Of a stretch of 9,270 nt of DNA, positions 6,987-9,270 are shown one piece after another. This DNA is from Candidatus Thorarchaeota archaeon. Lineage in GTDB: Archaea; Asgardarchaeota; Thorarchaeia; Thorarchaeales; Thorarchaeaceae. Position numbers and translations under genes: made by a program. Below the pieces are notes generated by a model, which was not told the origin of the DNA, did no database searches, and saw only the letters and a program-made list of their open reading frames with translations. Location of the stretch: NCBI GenBank assembly GCA_011365025.1, contig RDOF01000072.1, positions 1 to 9,270 on the forward strand, given 5' to 3'. Position 1 is the stretch's first letter, and every line of letters starts with the position of its first letter.

Positions 6987-7397
6987 ATGCCCCCAAAAGA
7001 CATGAACATCATCATTTTCGGGTGTATGCAATGTATGTACGCAGCTGCCGATTTAGCAGGGACTATGAAGTTGCAGTACGATGTGACGAGTCGAATCATC
7101 AGGATGCCGTGCACGGCGAGGCTGGACATCAATTTTATTTTGAAGGCGCTGCAGGAGGGGGCCGATGGGGTGCTTGTGGTGGGATGTCACCCTGGCGACT
7201 GCGCGTTCAAGACGGGAAACCTAGGGGCGGAGAGGCGTGTGAGGTTTGCCCGAAAGCTAGTGGGCCAGCTGGGGCTGAATGAGGGCAGAGTTAAGATGGT
7301 CTTTGTGAGCGCTGCAGAGGGGGACCTGTTTGCGAAGCATATCAACGAGTTCGCCGAGGAGATTCGGAAGATAGGGCCGAATCCGATACGATTGTGA
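6987..7397 (+). CDS. mvhD: MvhD-type hydrogenase / heterodisulfide reductase iron-sulfur (delta) subunit
   Basis: MvhD carries a [2Fe-2S] cluster and passes electrons between a NiFe-hydrogenase (MvhAG) or another donor and HdrA in flavin-bifurcating Hdr complexes in the cytoplasm. The 136-aa product has the family pattern throughout: FGCMQCMYAAADLAG (C13, C16), RIIRMPCTARLD (C42), ADGVLVVGCHPGDC (C67, C72), then GNLGAERR and VSAAEGDLFAKHINEF. All five expected cysteines are present. The ATG at 6987 is preferred because it has GGTG 8 nt upstream and gives a normal family length; 7002 is the alternative. The frame also stays open back through the hairpin to a TTG at 6879, but those extra residues have no family match. 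No hdrA or mvhAG is adjacent, although the TnpB element directly upstream could have separated it from partners. The last 95 bp recur at 8990-9084. Confidence 0.88.
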   Translation: MPPKDMNIIIFGCMQCMYAAADLAGTMKLQYDVTSRIIRMPCTARLDINFILKALQEGADGVLVVGCHPGDCAFKTGNLGAERRVRFARKLVGQLGLNEGRVKMVFVSAAEGDLFAKHINEFAEEIRKIGPNPIRL

Positions 7398-7554
7398 CGT
7401 GCCCCTTGGATTGAAACTTGGCATCATGTAATCTGAACGATTTGGCTTTTTCATCTGCAGACTGAAACATCACGGAGGAGCTCTTCCTGAGGGACCGAAG
7501 AGGACAAAAGGTCTGATTCTCGTACTTTTTTTTTGGAAATCAGAGGGTTTGGCA
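7398..7554. other. Intergenic region between mvhD and the beta-helix gene
   Basis: This 157-bp stretch contains no ORF or RNA gene I can support. It has a T-tract at 7526-7534 and GAGG at 7543-7546. I could not find a convincing TATA box for the following gene. Confidence 0.4.
7526..7534 (+). terminator. T9 tract, probable archaeal intrinsic terminator of mvhD
   Basis: Nine consecutive T residues on the coding strand match the oligo-T signals at which archaeal RNA polymerase releases. It lies 130 bp after the mvhD stop but only 20-28 bp before the next start codon. It would separate the two genes only if the beta-helix gene starts transcription after it or reads through from further up. Confidence 0.4.
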
Positions 7555-8856
7555 TTGAAGAGTCCTCTTGTCATATTGGCCATCTTGCTGATAGCCACGA
7601 ATATTGGATGCTGTCCACCAAACAGTACAAGCCCCTCTCAATCGCGCATAGACGATACAGAAGCTATTCAGGTCGCTGGAAGCTATGCCAATAGCGAGTA
7701 TATCTCAATTGATTCTGACGAGGACTTTGAAGCACAAGGGTGGCCTGGGTCTGGGACGGCTGAGGACCCATATTTGCTGGAGAATTTTAGAAATACCACG
7801 TACGGTTTCTTTATCCACATAAGTAACACTGTGAGACATTTTGTCATTCGTGGATGCATACTAGGCCTTGCTAACTACTCGCAATTCTTGTTCAGGATTA
7901 CTGGAGATTTTGTGGACTCATTACCAAGTCCAATCAGATTCTATAACGTGACAAATGCCAACATTAGCAATTGCATGCTTCAGTATTGTGATACTGGAAT
8001 CAATCTGTTGCAATGCAGCAATATCACTATTAGAAACAACGATATTAGGGCGCAGTGGGCAATCAGAGATAAAGACGGCATAAATATTGCAATTGAGAAT
8101 AATAGTATCATGCGTGGAACTTATGGAATCACCCTTGATGGAACGCAGGACTCGACAATCTTCAACAATACTATTGTCAAATTCCATGTAGGTATTCGTG
8201 CAACAAGTGAATCCAGAAACAACACAATACTTGGAAATAGAATCGGATTTTGCTATTATCTTAATGCTGAAGATGACGGATTAGCTAACCAATGGAACAA
8301 CAGCGTCTGTATTGGGAACTCCTGGAGCGATTACAACGGGACCATCGATTACCAAATCTCTGGTGAGGGGGCAGGCGTCGACTATTACCCATCTCTATTT
8401 AGTGGAGATTATGAAGGTCCCAATATGGTTGTCGTGTCAGCACCTGACTCAGTCATTGATATTGTCTTTTCCCCAGTATCTGTTGAATTTGTGGTTGATG
8501 CCGAAGACCCTTCTGGTATTGATGTAGTTGGCATGTACTACAGGCTATTCTATGGAGCGGGAGGTTATTCGAGCACGCAATATACCTTCATTGAGATGGA
8601 GTTTCAGCAGATCAATTCAACCACGTTCAGATACTCATGTAGTCTGGATGTTACTAGTGATTATGATCATCTCCAATTCGCGCTCTGGAGCAACGATACA
8701 CTGGGCTTCTATTCATCAGAAATCCAAGGCATCGTATTATTCAATGATAGAACTTACTATCCGACATGGGTCGCACTTGGGGGTATGTTCTTGTTCGCAA
8801 TATCAGTCGTGAGTGTATTGGGACTGATACGTAGAAGAAAAGCAAAAGAACCCTAA
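7555..8856 (+). CDS. Secreted, membrane-anchored NosD-like right-handed beta-helix surface protein
   Basis: 433 aa, probably displayed on the cell surface; the ligand is unknown. The N-terminus (KSPLVILAILLIATNIGCC) is a Sec-type signal with a loose lipobox-like Cys pair. DSDEDFEAQGWPGSGTAEDP at residues 53-72 is the usual N-terminal cap of archaeal beta-helix proteins. Residues 100-250 hold coils of the N-x-I-x-N-N-x-I type (NITIRNNDI, NIAIENNSI, NTILGNRIG) typical of NosD/CASH repeats. GNSWSDYNG at 254-262 closes the helix. Residues 282-400 look like a beta-sandwich ending in ALWSNDTLGFYSSEI. A transmembrane segment (about 403-425) and RRRK tail anchor it with the bulk outside. There are many N-x-S/T sites. 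Start: the TTG at 7555 has GAGG 8 nt upstream; the TTG at 7549 is too close to it. The gene is flanked by two mvhD 3' ends. Confidence 0.85.
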   Translation: MKSPLVILAILLIATNIGCCPPNSTSPSQSRIDDTEAIQVAGSYANSEYISIDSDEDFEAQGWPGSGTAEDPYLLENFRNTTYGFFIHISNTVRHFVIRGCILGLANYSQFLFRITGDFVDSLPSPIRFYNVTNANISNCMLQYCDTGINLLQCSNITIRNNDIRAQWAIRDKDGINIAIENNSIMRGTYGITLDGTQDSTIFNNTIVKFHVGIRATSESRNNTILGNRIGFCYYLNAEDDGLANQWNNSVCIGNSWSDYNGTIDYQISGEGAGVDYYPSLFSGDYEGPNMVVVSAPDSVIDIVFSPVSVEFVVDAEDPSGIDVVGMYYRLFYGAGGYSSTQYTFIEMEFQQINSTTFRYSCSLDVTSDYDHLQFALWSNDTLGFYSSEIQGIVLFNDRTYYPTWVALGGMFLFAISVVSVLGLIRRRKAKEP

Positions 8857-8860
8857 CATG

Positions 8861-8882
8861 CTGCTAGCAGTATCTTGAGATA
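8861..8882. repeat. Two abutting palindromes after the beta-helix stop
   Basis: CTGCTAGCAG (8861-8870) is a perfect 10-bp palindrome. TATCTTGAGATA (8871-8882) is a 12-bp palindrome broken only at the central pair. They lie 5 bp after the stop codon and just before a TATA-like CGATATAAATG. They could be a transcript-end structure or a protein site. Confidence 0.4.
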
Positions 8883-8989
8883 CGATATAAATGAGCGGCA
8901 GGGTTTAGAGCTATCAAAGATTGTAACTAAACCAAGTTGCGTCTATTCTCATTGTAGTGTAGATAGCGAATTCTTGCAACATCTCATAA

Positions 8990-9084
8990 TTGTAAGCGCA
9001 GCAGAGGGGGACCTGTTTGTGAAGTATATCAACGAGTTCGCCGAGGAGATTCGGAAGATTGGGCCGAATCCGATTAGGTTATGA
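8990..9084 (+). pseudogene. 3' fragment of a second mvhD (last 30 codons and stop)
   Basis: This segment matches the 3' end of mvhD (7303-7397) at 86 of 95 positions, with no indel, and ends at the same TGA. It encodes VSAAEGDLFVKYINEF and the same final residues, GPNPIRL. Only two differences change an amino acid (Ala to Val, His to Tyr); the other seven nucleotide changes are synonymous. The upstream part (8883-8989) shows no MvhD-like residues or cysteines, so the fragment cannot hold a cluster. It is the remnant of a diverged paralogue or a displaced gene end. The similarity stops at the stop codon on the right and at about 8990 on the left. Confidence 0.85.
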
Positions 9085-9098
9085 AAGAAAATTGAAAT

Positions 9099-9270
9099 TC
9101 AGATAAGCCCATCCAACCCAAGGCTATCTCTTATTTCCTCAATTGACTGTCCGTCATTCCACCGTTGACCGACACGCCAGCCAATATCTGTGAGTGAATA
9201 GCTTGAACCGTGAAATTCATCAAGAAATCCATACTGGACAAGTTGCTTCAGTTGTTTCTTGAACCCTTTT
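9099..9270 (-). CDS. C-terminal 57 residues of a winged-helix-like protein (5' end outside window)
   Basis: The minus strand is open from the right edge to a TGA at 9099-9101. The peptide contains LKQLVQYGFLDEFHGSSYSL followed by TDIGWRVGQRW and an acidic helix ending in GLDGLI. A helix followed by a short hairpin reading Y-S-L-T-D-I-G is the wing pattern seen in many archaeal winged-helix transcription regulators. With only 57 residues the family cannot be named. It converges on the mvhD fragment, with the two stops 14 bp apart. Confidence 0.55.
   Translation of the reverse strand, partial: KGFKKQLKQLVQYGFLDEFHGSSYSLTDIGWRVGQRWNDGQSIEEIRDSLGLDGLI

Noticed and set aside
7921..8187. 88-codon minus-strand ORF
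   Set aside because: It is antisense to the Asn-rich beta-helix coils, whose low-complexity codons keep the opposite frame open. It has no ribosome binding site or motif.
8875..9084. 69-codon ORF as an intact small gene
   Set aside because: Only its last 30 codons resemble MvhD. The first part has no similarity, no ribosome binding site and no cysteine motif, so it is a gene remnant joined to unrelated sequence.
1..9270. CRISPR array, tRNA or rRNA genes
   Set aside because: I saw no regularly spaced repeats and no cloverleaf or rRNA-like sequence on either strand. The repeats present are single pairs or hairpins.

Overview
The window looks like a chromosomal segment of an archaeon. Start regions carry TATA boxes 25-30 nt upstream of plausible transcription starts. 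One gene is a MvhD-type hydrogenase/heterodisulfide-reductase electron-transfer subunit, and another is a NosD-like beta-helix surface protein with a C-terminal membrane anchor. The mixture, together with the style of the TnpB protein, resembles Asgard archaea (Thorarchaeia-like). That placement rests on recalled family resemblance and is an inference.

Layout. (1) About half the window, 1-4727, is one uninterrupted minus-strand reading frame of at least 1575 codons. It starts at an ATG with a strong Shine-Dalgarno and a TATA box, and it runs off the left edge. I read every codon of this frame and found no stop. The protein has a RecB/Cas4-like PD-(D/E)XK nuclease signature (D384, E412-x-K414, Q467-x3-Y471). 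It is followed by a segment with the strand spacing of a RadA/KaiC-like RecA fold whose Walker A, catalytic Glu and Walker B residues are all lost, and then by about 800 residues I cannot assign. This is the best candidate for an undescribed system. (2) 4728-5010 is a divergent promoter region with hairpins and a 12-bp repeated TATA element. (3) 5011-6855 on the plus strand encodes a 614-aa TnpB. It lacks the canonical RuvC-II Glu but has an alternative Glu next to the zinc ribbon, as described for Fanzor, and it carries a long C-terminal tail. Hairpins on both sides suggest an IS605/IS1341-type element without TnpA. (4) 6987-7397 is mvhD, without hydrogenase or Hdr partners in view. (5) 7555-8856 is a secreted, membrane-anchored beta-helix protein. 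(6) 8990-9084 is a second copy of only the last 95 bp of mvhD, so the beta-helix gene sits between two mvhD 3' ends. (7) 9099-9270 on the minus strand is the C-terminal end of a winged-helix-like protein that enters from the right.

The genes do not form a single pathway. The window reads as a variable chromosomal locus: a large nuclease-bearing gene of possible defence type, a TnpB element inserted between it and a metabolic gene, and a rearrangement around mvhD that brought in or trapped a surface-protein gene.
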